Shown: positions 22,658 to 36,800, counted from the first letter of the stretch. The stretch is DNA of 64,000 nt from Austropuccinia psidii (GCA_023105745.1 JALGQZ010000007.1:57703569-57767568); one strand, 5' to 3'. The notes: generated by a model from the letters alone, not told the origin. Numbers and translations are program-made.

Positions 22658-22718
22658 TATCAGTTTCCACTGCTTCTCCAGCTCCAGGGCTAGCTGGGTA
22701 AGCTGGTCTTCTCAATAC
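22658..22718 (-). pseudogene. RT fragment of a C/B-type element (~20 codons)
   Basis: On the minus strand it reads [19 protein letters not shown], matching the start of the RT domain of C1 and B1 ([17 protein letters not shown]). It lies immediately outside C2's 5' LTR, so C2 may have inserted into another pol gene. Both ends break off into unassigned sequence. Confidence 0.75.
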
Positions 22719-24406
22719 TCACCGTGAGAATAATTGCTACATCTGACAGTAGCTGTTTCATTTGTATAATAGGTTTTAACCAGGTTAGTCTGAGATTGGG
22801 TCTGTACTTTGAACTAAGCTGGAACTAGATTTATAAAATTTGGTGATGTTCCAAGCCATTTTAAGCCACTAGAATATTACAAAACTTTTAATATCCTTTC
22901 TTCTTTTTTTATTTCATTTATTCAGATATATTTTTCTTGATTCAAATTATACTTGAAATTTGAGAAACAAGAAAGAATACTTCATATGTTTTGGTAATAC
23001 TTTCAAAATTTAAACTTCATTGAGGCCTCAAGCTTGGAGGCATCCTTTTAATTAACACATGTTTTTTTTCAAGCCCTTCATACAGAAAAAACATTGCTTT
23101 CATATCATGAAATATTCTTTTTACCTTCTAATGATATATCATTAAAAAAGAATCCTTTTGGTTTATAAAATTGGAAAAAATTTCCTATAAAAAGAGAAAT
23201 ATTTTGGGTGCTCCTCTCAACTGGATTTATATATATTCTCAGCTTCCCTTATGATTTTAGTTGGGATTCTTCATACTGAAAAAAACAAAAAAAACATACA
23301 AAATTTTATATTTTAATGCTGTTCATTTAGAACATAAATAAATAAAGCTATTTATTATTATAATTACTTTTTTTAAATTGAAATTCTTTCAATTTTTATG
23401 TAATTTTAGCATTTGTCTTGATCAGTGTATCAATCTTCTTATTTTCATTATACTATATTTTTTTCATTTGCAATTTTAATTATATATATATATATCATTT
23501 GAATGTCACTTATTGCTGTTTTCAAATTTCACAAGAGATTAGGGAAGTTGAATTTTATTCATATGTGTCTTTTTAGAATTACACTATAGGTACTCTGAAG
23601 GGCTTTAGTGTAAATTTGTCAGCAATTGTCAATAAATTTACAGTAGAAGGATCCATATAGGCCCTTCTACTGTTATTTATAACAAACCATTAATCAAAAA
23701 ACTTGAACTAAACTAAATTTGAAAAAACAATAAAAAAATCATTCCTATAATCAAAATGGTGAAAAATGAGTTTTATGATAAAAATAATTATGATCTTCAC
23801 AAAAACAGAATGATTCATGGATTTTTATTTTATACAGTAGCAAAATAGTACATATTTTACTGCATGCCAGAAAAAAATCAAGATTAAATAAAATTGAAAA
23901 TTTTGAAAAATAAATTGTTCACAGCAATATGTGAGTAAATGATGAATCCAATGAAGAGAATATGCAGCCCCTCAGTTTAGAATTCTTTGGCTTGATATCA
24001 AATAATTTGTTTAAAGTTCTTTCTTTAGTAGTTTTAGTGTACAAAGACTCTTTTTTAATGAATTTTTTTCATTGTTATTTGAGATTTTTGACACAAATTC
24101 CCTCAAGAAAGAATTGAAACTCTTTTGTAGTGAAAAAATGATAGGTTCTGAGAGAGCTATGGAAAATAATGCTTTGTATATTACCCACTCTTAAATCTTC
24201 AAGATTAAAAATGAAATTTCAAATTAAGATTCAAAGGCAAAATCATTCATGTTCTAGAATATTTTGCCAAAACCTTACATGGGTTGGAAAAAAAGCAATA
24301 AACTGATTTTTCTTCAGTTATTTTTAGATGGAGGTAAAAGGATATTGATGAAAATAAATTACTCTGTAAATCTTTGAATAAAAAATTAAACCTTCCAAAG
24401 TAATAT
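22719..24406. other. Unassigned AT-rich region
   Basis: About 1.7 kb with no convincing open frame, no LTR match and no tandem repeat beyond a short TA run near 23,484. It is the left flank of element C1 and ends in the target duplication AATAT (24402-24406). I could not recognise its origin. Confidence 0.6.
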
Positions 24407-26317
24407 TGTAAGATGTGACTATGAAACTGATGATAATATTACTATTAATCTACAGTACTATGTCTGTTCTTATGAAATATAATAATAAAAATTATTATAA
24501 CCACAATTAAATAATTAAAAAATTATTTCTTTCACGTGTTATACACTACTAGTGATTATAACAGTGAGCAGTAATTGTCTACTACAATCAATTACAAGAA
24601 GAATTTAATAATAAAAACTTCTTTATTAAAATAATAAAATTATTTTAATATATAATTATCTTTTACAAGAATAATTATAAAGATAATTCTTGAAGAAAAC
24701 TATTACTAGAGAAAAACTTTAAGAATTAAAAATAAATGACTCACTAATACTCCAAAGAACTTATTGATAGATAAGAGTAGAGAAATTTGACGTGGAATTG
24801 TGGATTTTAAGGGATCAAAAGGATTTATAACAGTATTAAAACAATATATAGTTGGATTCTATGATTTCACGTCTTTCTGGATGATTTTGAAAGATTAAAA
24901 CACTTAAGAATAGCTTTAACTAATACTTACTTGTTGGTAATAATGATTTAATAAATTGATAAGATGATGATACGGAAAAAACAGCAAGAAGAGGCTTCTT
25001 TTAAGTCAACAACAGCTCACAGAGGCGTGCCATGGAGCAAACTGAAAAACCAGTGAGTGAGAAAACAATAAACCTTTTTGGATTAATGATTGCATCATCT
25101 GTTGTCACGTAAGATTATCATAATTACTTAATTGATGCTTTTATGTGACTACCAACCCCAATATGGTTAAGAATAAAAGGAGTAACAGCCGTAAATCTTC
25201 TTTTATTCTAAAATAATCATTGATTTATCAAAGTTATCATTGTTATTGCCAATTTCATCACAGGTTTTAATTACTGTGAATTTTTGAAGATTCAGTGTTT
25301 CACGTAGAATGGTCAAAAATGGACTGTAAGTAAAACGTTTAATTTTACTAGTAAAACTGTAATTCTTTTTGGTTGTACCATAGATAATACAGTTCTTCAT
25401 TGGTCCTGAAAGTTTCAGAAAGATTCATTAAGAATTGTATTTTTAATGAATTTTTGAAGTTTTTACCTCATTTCTACGTAGGATTGCAAATAGCAGTATT
25501 TTGCTGGTTGCTATGAGGTAAATCAATGAATATGAGTCCCAAAAGGGTTTTAATTACTCTTTTGGGGTCTAGTCATCAAGAATTGACGTGGTTACAGGAG
25601 TCTAAGTAGCTCATTACCTCCTTGGCACGTCAAAATAGCAGGTTATTTGCTATTTTCTTGTGATTACAGTAGGTGTAACTTGGTAACCAAGTTCCCAAAG
25701 AGTTTTAGTTTACCAATTGGGCCAAGATGAGCCATGGATCCATTCTCTGGAGCTATCCACGCCTCTGAGGCCTCAGAAGTTGGGTACCCTGGCTCTCTTT
25801 GATGTCTTTTGTCCCCCTTGCTTATTTTTCACGTAAAAATAGAAATTTAAGCTTAAAGTGAGATATCCACTATGGGTGTACCAAAAGTCCATATAAGAAT
25901 ACCATGATATTAAGTGCTCAAAACATGAATAACACTATTCTTAGTGTATATGTAACATGGGATTTCTCACTTTCCCATTATTTTGGCTAAAAATCAAGAA
26001 AAACAAAAAATTTCACGGATCTTTTATGTGGTATTAATGATGTGGTATTGAAGTATTTTCCATTTTACCACCTTAAATACTTAAATTGAGCTTATTCACT
26101 CTATGGAGCTACCCTAGGTGAATTTTTGTGTAGAATCCAAATCTGGTCTTAAATCCATGGATTTACTTACTCAATAAAAAGTTATTCATATTTTCTGAAA
26201 TTGAAAATGATGAATTTTGGATATATGCATGACTTATGAGTTTTGCATAATTCAAAATTTCTTTTTTAAAATAATTGTGGCCTATTTGGGTATGTAAAAT
26301 ATACCTCAAGGCTCACA
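24407..26317 (-). repeat. C1 3' LTR (1911 bp)
   Basis: TGTAAGATGTGAC...CCTCAAGGCTCACA on the plus strand. It includes a hairpin at 24666-24692 (arms CAAGAAT/ATTCTTG) near the PBS-side end. A 65-residue frame in both C1 LTRs (25400-25203; 44416-44219) is not regarded as a gene. Confidence 0.95.
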
Positions 26318-26336
26318 TTCCCTCCCACCAAAAAAT
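26318..26336 (-). other. Polypurine tract of C1
   Basis: TTTTTTGGTGGGAGGGAA on the minus strand, directly before the 3' LTR. Confidence 0.8.
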
Positions 26337-26458
26337 AAAATTGTACTACAATTTTATTAGTGATAAAAGAATAAGGCCCCAAAAGGGGGTTAATGTCCAT
26401 CGTCCAACCTCTTCACATTACTCAGATCAAGTAATTTAAAGCACATTCATAGACATAT

Positions 26459-29400
26459 TCAGGCTTGTGGCCTTCTTTCATGTCTAAATCTTCTTAAGAG
26501 TTTATCTGAGTCAGGTATTTCTGATTCTGCCATCCATTCATCTTCATGTACTGGATTTCTATATCTGACAAGATATTCTCTTTGATTTTTACCCCTAAGT
26601 CTCCTTTCTTTAATGACTTTCTTTATCTTTTTGTCTTCATTCTGTTCCACAGGTGGTACAGTTAAAGGAGTTGGGTTTCTTAAAGGAAACAATTCTTTAT
26701 CAGCTGGTTGATAAGGTTTTATCAAGCTGACTGGAAATGTGGGGTGTTTATTTTCTAATTCACCACTCAATTCCACTTGAACTGCATTGGTTCCATGTAA
26801 AGCAACAATAACAAAAGGTCCTACATAAGAATCTTTAAGTTTCTTTGGGCCTTTGATATTATTAAAATTCAAGGTTGAAACTAGAACTAAGTCCCCTACT
26901 TTGAAGTCTGGTACTTTATGACTCTTGTCCCACTTCTGTTTTGCATAATCAAAAGCATCATCCATACTTTGTTTTGCATGGTGTTTTACTTTATCAAGCA
27001 TTAATTTGAAGCTGGAAGCTGTAGGATGAATTTCAATCAAGTATTTCCTCAGTGTGTCTGCTGGGAGTCTTGGATTCCATCCTTTTTCTAACATAGCAGG
27101 AGTTTGTCCTGTGGAAGAATGGACTGATGTCTTGTATGCCAATTCTAATGCAGGTATCAGAGTGCACCAGTCATGGGTAAAGCCATCTGAGTCTTTGAAT
27201 TCTAATCCATAAGCACAAAATCTCCTGATCATGTCTTCTAAAGTTTGAATCATCCTCTCTGCTAGCCCATCTGTTTGAGGGTGATATGCTGTAGAGAATG
27301 ATAACTTAGTCCCAAACAATCTATGAAGATTAGTCCAAAGTGCAGATGTGAACTTGTGGTCTCTGTCACTTATGATATTCTTAAATAACCCTGTATGAGA
27401 AATAACTCTACTCCATAAAAGAAGAGCTGTATCCATAGCAGTGTCATCTTTATGACATGGTAAGAATATGGGAGTTTTGCTATATCTGTCTACAATGACT
27501 AAGCAAGCATTATAGCTTTTGTCACCACTTGGAGGAAGTGCTGTGACCCAATCCATGTGAACAACTTCCCATGGGGATTTTGGTTCTTGAATATGGATCA
27601 TAAGTCCAAATTTCTTGCCTGTACTCCTGTTTGCTTTTTGGCATCTGTCACAGGTATGGCAATATTCAATGGTTTCTTTTCTCCAAGATGGCCACCATGC
27701 ACAATTCTTCACTTTTTCAAGTGTTCTGTCTTCTGACAGGTGTCCAGAGTAGATACTATCATGACATTCATGAAGAATGGTATTGATAAGTAATCTACTT
27801 CACAATGTCATAACACAAGAATGTTTTGTTCTGTGGTAAATGATTCCATCAAACAAGTGAAATCTTCCTTCAGAATAGGAATTTTTCCAAACTTCATCAA
27901 GTGCATTAACTAAAGATGTATCTTTGCAGTCTTTATCCAATAAGGAAGTCAAGATATGGCAATTCTTGTCTTGTTTATAAGATTCTCTGACCTCCTCAAA
28001 GAATTCAGTCCCAATATCAGTTATGTTAATTCCTTCAATTGGAATCTGTGGTTCAGCTTCCAAAGGTACATAAGCTGGGTTATCAGGAGTGTTGGCTAAA
28101 GCCCATCTACTAAGTCCATCAGCATTCTTGTGAATGTTTCCTGCTTTATGAACTATAGTCATGTTTCCTCTATATTCTTGAATGGCTATTTGCCATCTCA
28201 ACATATGTCTGTTGGGAGTTTTCATGTTAAGAAGTGATTTCACGGCATTACAGTCAGTTATCACTTCAAAAACACTGCCATCAAGATAATAGTGTAGTTT
28301 CTCAAGTGCCCATACCAAACATAAGCACTCCATTTGGCTTGCACCATATCTGGCTTCTGTTGGTTTGATTTGTCTTGAGATATAACAAACTGGTCCTTCT
28401 GTAGGTTTGTCATCAATAATTTGGACTTGATGTAGGGCTGCCCCTAATCCATCTCCACATGCATCAATGTACAACTTAAAAGGAATATTCCAGTCAGGCA
28501 TGAGGAGTAAAGGTGCTTTTGTAAGGGCTTTCCTTATCTTCTCATAAGGTTTAATTCTCTCTTGTGTCATCTCAAATGAAGTCTGTTGATCACAGATTCT
28601 ATAAAGTGACTTGGCTAGAATTGCAAAGTCTTTCAGGTGTTGCCTATAGTAACTGGCAAACCCAAGAAAAGACATCATTTCTTTTTTATTCTGGGGTATT
28701 GGTTTAAGTAACACTGCTGCTACTTTGTTTTTGTCAATACCCAAGCTTAAACCAGAAACAATATGTCCTAATGCTTTGAGTTCTTCAAAACCAAAATTGC
28801 ATTTCTTAAGTGAAACTTTCATGTTCACTTCTGCAACTTTATGAAGTACTCTTGAAAGTCTTTCAAGGTGCAAAGACCATGAATCAGAACATATGATAAT
28901 ATCATCAATATAAATGATAAGCCATCCTTCAGACAATTCTGTAGGAAAGATGGTGTTCATCATCCTTTGATAATGGGATGGAGCATTTTTAATGCCAAAT
29001 GGCATTCTAAGATACTCAAAAATACCACAGTGAGTGATAATTCTAAGTAATCTCTTAGCTTTAGGCGTCAAAACATTTTGATGGAAGCCTTTCAATGCAT
29101 CCATTGATGTTATATACTTGGCTTTAGACAATTGAGTCAAGGTTTCTTGAATTCTAGGTATTGGATACCTATCTGGAACTGTGTCAGTATTCAATGCTCT
29201 GAAGTCTCCAACCATTCTTGACTTATCATTATGCCATGCAATAATAACAGGTGTTGTCAGTTCAACTTCCTCATTATGGCCTACTTTCCTTAGCACACCA
29301 AGTTGGATCAACTCTTGGATATGTTTTTCCAAGGCTTCTCTAGCTCTGGGACTGGCTGGATAAGCTGGTCTTCTAAGTACTGGAGGATATGGTCTGTCAA

Positions 29401-31684
29401 TATTAAGAGTAATATCAACTTCATGTCCTCTTATAGTGCCTAATGGTTCATTATCAGAGGCAAATGCATTTTTATATGTGTATAACACATTAATAAGCTC
29501 ATTCCTCATCTTTGGTGACAATGATTGATTAATTTGTGCTTCAACAAGTTGATTAGTCACAAATTCATCTTTGTAAGTATCCTTGACAGAAGATACTACA
29601 GATATCTGTTTTGGCATATTGGAGAAAGCAAATTTTTGTCTCTTGTTATCTCCAATTGTGAAATATCTGTCCTTATGGTTATTTATATCAATACCATAAA
29701 TATTTAAGTAATCATTTCCAAGAATGATGTGCTGAGATGTGCAATTATCCATTACTACAATCTCAGTTTTCATTCTTACACTTCCTGCTGGATGTGGGTA
29801 TACAATATTAGTGTCCAATATGCCCAGGGGGTACATATTGTTACTGGCACTACTGAATTGTACACCTTCTATTGGTAATAGATGGTTTTTCTATTCAGGA
29901 AGTATAATTTGGAGATAATCTTTGCCCACACAAGTGCAAAATGCCCCTGTATCCAAATTTACTTTGGCTTCAATATCACTCATCAGAACTGATGTGATAC
30001 AGGATGCCCCAGCAGTATAACCCTTTCCTCTAGCAGGTTTTGCTTTACACATTCTGGCATCTTGGATATTGGTCAGGTTGCAGCAATCCTCACTGTACTG
30101 TGGCAAGTGGGTATGGACTTCTGTGACCTCAAAGAAAGCTGAAATGTTTTCAATGGGATAGTCCTCCACTGGTGTATCTTCAGAGACTGCAGAATCTTGA
30201 TCAGACTCCTCTTTCTCTTCAGTACACTGAATTTCTTCAATGACTTGAACTTCATTGATTTTTGTCTTCTTAGGACAAGTGTTGGCTAAATGTGAAGTAC
30301 TTCCACATTTATGACACTTCAAGACAGGTCTTTCTGGTCTTCTTTCCTCTCTAGGAATCTTTGAGACTATTTTGGACTCTATTGGGTTTTTAATCCAAGT
30401 CTTACCAATTCTTGTTCTGGTAATGATATCTTCCATAGCATTAATGTAGTCCTCTGTTGAACAAGGTTCCACACATCTGCTTTTGATAGCATGTTCCAGT
30501 TCTCCTCCACACTTTCTTAATATTTTCATATTAATCATAGTGTCAGACATATCTGGGTGTAAAGCAGATAGTCTGTCTTTTTGTTTGAAGAACCAAGTAA
30601 GTGGTTTGTCTTTTTCTGAGTTAAAAATGGTACTTTCAAAAGCATTTTCCATTTTAAACCTCCAAGAATTATTAGCCCATTTGGTAATCACTTCAGATTT
30701 CCACCAAGACCAGTCATGTTTACCATGATCAATCCTCATTTTGTAATACCATTTCTTTGCAGTTCTGGTAAATAAACAGTGTAATTTTCCCACTATGATT
30801 TCATCAGGTATATTAAAGTCTTCTTGCAACATATCAATAGTCCTGATGAATTCAATATGGTTGTATTCTCCTTCACCAGAGAATGTTGGCCATTCTTCTA
30901 TTTTGGGAATATCTCTTGCAGAGTAGGCATTTTCTCCCAAGAATGGTGTAAGACTTTCTTTAACAGAGAGTTTTTCTTCAGTTAACGGTGTAGAATGTCT
31001 TGGCATATGTGGTTCATGATTCTTATGAATTTGTTCCACACTTGCAATTATCTCATTCTTCAACTTTTGCCTTTCACTGTCACTTTTTTCTAAATGTATA
31101 GCAAATTGATTGGTGTTCTCAACTATCTTCAAGACATGGTCTTGTAGAGTCTTAAGTTGATCATTCATTTTAAAAAGATCTTCCATTTCCTCATGTTGAA
31201 CTTGGCACATGTTTTCAATTCTTATGCAATAATTGGTAATTAAGTCAAGTTTGGCATTTGTCACTTCGTGTAATTCAATGTATTTCTTGTCATTTTTCTT
31301 TAATTCAACTATATCTGATGCAATTTTAGTTAACTTGTTATCAAGTTTACCAATTTCTACATGAATACTAGTTTGTACACCAATTATTTGCATGGAAAGT
31401 TTCTGTTCATCCTTTCCTGCTCCTTGGCTGTGAATTCCATCAGAGTTCTGGCCATATTGAAGACACTGTCCACGGCTGAAGGCTCCAATTTGGGGATCCT
31501 GTACCCTTGTGGGTAGGGTCTGTGCCAATTGGCTTTGCCTTTTCCTTTGCGTTGATGGTTCCTGGGACCTTTCTGCTTCTTCTGAGGTCCCTTGGGCTTG
31601 TCCTTGGACACTTCTGGAGCTGGTAGACGCCACTGGTGCCTCTGTCTCCAAAGCTGGAGTCATTTCCAACTCTTTCTTCTGGTC
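26459..31684 (-). pseudogene. Gag-pol of C1, main part (two nonsense codons)
   Basis: One frame from the B1 insertion point to the end, interrupted only by TAG at 29891-29893 (protease region; B-family and C-family relatives have Trp there) and TGA at 27800-27802 (between RNase H and integrase). In order: coiled coil, Gag domain, knuckle CHKCGSTSHLANTC, protease NLDTGAFCTC, RT with YIDDIII, RNase H ([15 protein letters not shown]), integrase with HHCC finger and the D...D...E triad ([27 protein letters not shown]; the usual Pro of DRDPKF is His) and a C-terminal chromodomain (YLVRYRNPVHEDEW). Few lesions and similar LTRs indicate a fairly recent insertion. Translation beyond the stops would need readthrough. 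Confidence 0.92.
31384..31611 (-). CDS. Protein O C-terminal frame in C1
   Basis: 75 codons, +1 to the main gag frame: Lys-rich KDKPKGPQKK, then NWHRPYPQGYRIPKLE, VFNMARTLMEF and a terminal NFPCK. The YRIP and VFNMARTLMEF blocks are nearly identical to the O frame of the B elements, whereas the overlapping gag frame is less similar. In C1 and C2 alike, the upstream half of protein O (GWSPLS, APVASTSS) is in the main gag frame instead, one frame off, so C carries a lineage-specific frame change between these halves. Confidence 0.5.
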   Translation of the reverse strand: MSKDKPKGPQKKQKGPRNHQRKGKGKANWHRPYPQGYRIPKLEPSAVDSVFNMARTLMEFTAKEQERMNRNFPCK

Positions 31685-33713
31685 TGTAAGGTTTGACTAT
31701 GAAACAATAAGTAAAAATTACTAATTTATTACTTATTGTACTCTGAATGTCCTTATAATTGAAATAAATAAGATTAAAATAATAATAATAATAATAAAGA
31801 AATATTATTATTATGGCCTAAAGATATTATATTATTAAATAAATATAATAATATAATTAATATTATATGAAATTATAATATTGTAAATAATATATTAATA
31901 TAAAATAATTGATATATTATAAAGCTCTTTATTATTGTTACCAACAAATAATAAAGGCATAAAAAACTGTTTTTTATAAATAAAAAACAATTAATCACAA
32001 TAATATTACCAATATTAAAGTTATATATTAATATAAATACTATTTATATTAATTAAGAATTATTAAGAGTAATGATAAGAGAGAAATTATTATAATAAGA
32101 TGAAATAACCTACTTTTAAAACTTAAAATAATAATTTTGAGATATTTTACGCCAAAAGAATATAATACAACTTTTTCAAATTGTAGTTACAAATAAAAAT
32201 AAAGAAAATTTACTAAATTTCTTGATTTTACGTGGAAATGAGTTTATAGAGAGATTTATGACAAAAACAATTAAAGAATTGATTTAATCACACATAAATA
32301 GTGATTAATATTAAGATGGTCTTTGGTCTTTAATAATATAAGAGTTTTATATATAAAGAATAAAGAAATTACCTTTTATTTAATTGATTTAATGTTTTTG
32401 ATGCGTCTGAGGGGTAAATAGAGTCAAAAGAGCTCTATTTATAGTAAATACCTCCCTCCTAGAGTCCAAAAGGCTTCTAGTAGACGTGTACTGATCATAT
32501 CCACTGGAATTGATCAATACTTTAAGGTTTGGAGATGATTACATCATTATCAAACCATATTACATCATTATTACACCATTATTTAGAGTTATCACTATAA
32601 CTCTAAAGTTGATGACATCAGAGGCTTGGCAGAACCCCAAATTTCGTGGATTTTATTAGTTTTAATCATAAACTAATAGTATTCACCAATTGTATCACTC
32701 TTAAGACTGTTAAACTTAAATTAAGGTTACAGTGTGTGATCATAACTGCTCAAATTAAGCTCAAACTTTGATCCTCAATACCTTTTACGATTTACACGCT
32801 ACAGCAATTCAGAGAGTGAATTCTGGTAGCCTGGCATAACCTTATTATGCTGCCAAGAGCTCTTCATTACATCATCAAAACTCTAATTTTGATGATTTTT
32901 CTTGTAACTCATCTTTTCTGTTGAAATTTAATATTTTAAACTTCAAACCTTGATTTCAGGGGGTTATACCCTGAATTTAATAATAAAAATTACATCATTA
33001 TTCACGAATGAGCTAGTAGAATCCAACTGTATACTTTTTTTTAAGTTTGGAGCACTTTCACAACAAAGTGGTCAACAGCTCTGTTGATTTTTATCAATAT
33101 TTCATCATAGGTTTTAACCTTGTTTATAATTTGTAAAATAAAGTTCATATCTGTGTTCTTACAGTAATTACGTGGTAACTTTATTTTTGGTTCATCATTC
33201 TATCATGTATAGTTTAGAAGATATTAGCTATGATCCTTGAATATATGCGTTGACCAAAAAAGTGCATATATTCAGGTTAATTCCTTAAGTATTAACATTG
33301 GAAATTAGCTTATTAATTGTTTTATGTGTGGAATTTCATGGGGAATCCACTGGTACAGTTTATTTCACATGTTGTTCCATTAGTTCTTGAGATAAATAAG
33401 GTTTTATGGTTTTTATAAGGTATCATACCTTATAATTCCTTAAATATTGACTTTACAGATATGCCATAAAAATGGTATATGTGTATTTTTCCATGGGGAA
33501 TCCAATGGTATAGTTTATTTTACATGTTAATTCATTGGTTTTTAAGTTAAACCAATTTTTGTACCAATTTATGGTATTTTTTGTATATTTAAGTAATTAT
33601 TCTTAATGTATAATTATTCTAAGTAATTTTAATATAATTATATTAAAGCTATAATTTATTCTGAGTCTTTTTGTGACCTTATTGGGTATGTGGTCATATC
33701 TCAAAGGCTCACA
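31685..33713 (-). repeat. B1 3' LTR (2029 bp)
   Basis: TGTAAGGTTTGAC...AAAGGCTCACA on the plus strand; TATA-like TATAAATA at 32436-32443 on the minus strand. The adjacent purine run on the minus strand (GGTGGTAGGGAA, 33714-33725) is the polypurine tract. Confidence 0.95.
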
Positions 33714-33831
33714 TTCCCTACCACCAAAAAAGATTGTACCACAATCTGATATGTGTGATTAGGGTATCATCCACTGTCCTACCTCTTCATTAGACTTTGT
33801 TAGTCTTGAAGCTCAATAATGCTTAACTTTT

Positions 33832-36800
33832 CTATTTTTCAGGCTTTCTTTCATGTCTGAACCTTCTTAGTAGTTTATCAGCATTTTTTATATCTTTCTC
33901 AAGTAGCCATTCATCTTCGTGAGTTGAATTTCTATACCTTACAAGGTATTCCCTTTCTTTTTTGTTTCTTGTCCTTCTTTCTTTAAGGACTTTTACTATT
34001 TTTTTTTCTTCTCCTTCTTCCAAGGGGGTAATTTCAAGTGGGGGTTTATTTCTTAGTGGAAATAACTCCTTGTCACTTGAACTGTAAGGTTTTATTAGAC
34101 TTACAGGGAAAGTTGGGTGTTTGTTCATTAGTTCACCTGTGAGTTCTAATTGCACAGCATTGGGTCCATGAAGTGCTTTTATCATAAATGGTCCTGCAAA
34201 GGAATCTTTCAATTTCTTTGGGCCTTTTATGTTATTGAAATTAAGGGTTGATACTAAAACCAAGTCTCCTATTTTGAAATCAGGTGGCTTATGACTCCTA
34301 TCCCATCTTTCTTTTGCATATTTAAAAGAATCTTGCATGCATCTGTTTGCATGGTGTCTTGCTCTGTCAAGCATTATCTTGAAACTGCTTGCTGTTGGAT
34401 GTATATCCACTAAGTCCTTTTTGAGGGTATCATAAGGAAGTCTTGGATTCCAACCTTTCTCTAGCATTGCTGGTGTTTTGCCAGTAGAAGAATGGATTGA
34501 TGTCTTATATGCCAGTTCAAGTGCTGGTATTAGTGTACACCAATCATGGGTAAAACCATCAGAATCTTTGAATTCTAGCCCATAAGCACAGAATCTTCTG
34601 ATCATATCCTCTAGGGTCTGTATCATTCTTTCTGCTAGACCATCAGTTTGAGGATGATAGGCTGTTGAGAATGATAACTTTGTCCCAAACAAGTTATGGA
34701 GATTTGTCCATAATGCTGAAGTGAACTTTGGGTCTCTGTCACTTATAATATTTTGGAATAAGCCTGTGTGGCTAATGACTTTATTCCATATCATTATGGC
34801 TGTATCCATAGCTGTGTCATCTTTATGACATGGTAAGAACATGGGAGTTTTACTGTACCTGTCAACTAACACTAGGCATGCATTATAACTCCTGTCTCCT
34901 CCTGGAGGTAAGGCTGTTACCCAATCCATATGAACTATTTCCCATGGGGATTTTGGTTCTTGGATTTGGATCATCATTCCAAATATCTTTCCTGTGGCTC
35001 TGTTGGCTTTTTGACATCTGTCACAGGTTTGGCAGTACTCTGCAACATCTTTCTTCCAATTTGGCCACCAAGAGCAGGTTTTCACCCTCTCTAGTGTCCT
35101 ATCTTCTGAGAGATGTCCAGATGCAACACTATCATGACACTCATGTAAAATAGTGTTTATTAGTGTTCTGTCTGTTAAGGCCATAACACATGTGTGTTTT
35201 GTTCTATGGTAAAGGATTCCATCAAGGAGGTGAAATCTTCCTTCATCATATGCCTTTTTCCATATTTCATCTAGTTTTGATGAAAGTGATGGATCTTTGC
35301 AGTCTTTCATTAGAAGTTGGCTTAAGATATGGAAATTTTTGTCTGTCTTATAGCTTTCTTTAACTTGGTTAAAGAATTCTGTGCCAATGTCTGTAACACA
35401 TATTCCTTCTATATGGTGCTCTTGTTGTGGTACCCATGCTGGATTGTCAGGGGTATTTGCTAGAGCCCATCTGCTAATACCATCTGCATTTTTATGAATA
35501 TTTCCAGATTTATGAACAATAGTCATATTTCCTCTATATTCTTGGATAGCAATTTGCCATCTCAGCATATGTCTATTTGGAGTCTTCATATTTAATAGTG
35601 ATTTCACAGCATTACAGTCTGTGATTACATCAAATACTGTGCCATCCAAATAATAATGCAGTTTTTCTAAAGCCCACACTAGGCATAAGCATTGCATTTG
35701 GCTTGCTCCATACCTTGCTTCTGTTGGCTTTATCTGCCTTGAAATGAAACAAATTGGTCCTTCCACTGGTTTATCATTGATAATTTGTGTTTGGTGAAGT
35801 GCAGCACCTAGTCCTTCTCCACAAGCATCAATGTACAGTTTGAAGGGTAGTTTCCAATCTGGCATCAGAAGAAATGGGGCATTTGTTGAGGAATTTTTCA
35901 ATTCTTCATATGCCTTGACTCTTTCTTCTGTCATCTCATAGACTGTTTGTTGGTCACATAGCTTATACAAGGATTTAGCAATCTTTGCAAAGTCCTTTAT
36001 ATGCTTTCTAGAGTAACCAGCAAATCCTAAAAATGATTGCATTTCTTTTTTGGTTTGAGGCATTGGTTTAAGTAGTACTGCTGCTACTTTATTTTTGTCT
36101 ATGCCTAGACTAAGGCCAGATACTACATGTCCTAGTGCTTTTAATTCACTATATGCAAAATGACATTTTTTCAAGGAGATTTTCATATTCACTTGGACTA
36201 TTTTTTGTAGTACCCTTTCTAGTCTTGTAAGGTGATTTTCCCAAGTTTCTGAGCAAACTATGATATCATCAATATAGATAATCAACCATCCTTCTGATAA
36301 TTCTTCAGGGAATATGGTATTCATCATTCTTTGATAATGGGAAGGTGCATTTTTTATTCCAAATGGCATTCTTAAGTATTCAAAAATTCCACAATGGACT
36401 ATTATTCTTAGTAGTTTCTTGGCATTGTCTGTTAAGACATTTTGATGAAAACCCTTAAGAGCATCCATAGCTGTGATGAACTTAGCTTGTGACAATTGGG
36501 TCAATGTCTCATGGATTCTGGGTATTGAATATCTGTCTGGAATGGTATAGGTATTCAGGGCTCTGAAGTCTCCTACCATCCTTGATTTTCCATTATGCCA
36601 AGTTATAATGACAGGTGTAGTAACTTCTACTTGTTCATTATGTCCAACCTTTCTTAATACTCCAAGGTCCATTAATTCTTTAATGTGAACCTCTAAGGCT
36701 TCTCTAGCTCTTGGACTGGCTGGATAAGCAGGTCTTCTTAATAAAGGTGGGTAAGGTTTTTCTACATTAAGAATTATATCCACTTCATGTCCAATTATGG

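Noticed and set aside
25203..25400. 65-codon antisense-looking frame in C LTRs (also 44219-44416, 47421-47618)
   Set aside because: Falls within LTR sequence, varies with LTR divergence and has no domain.
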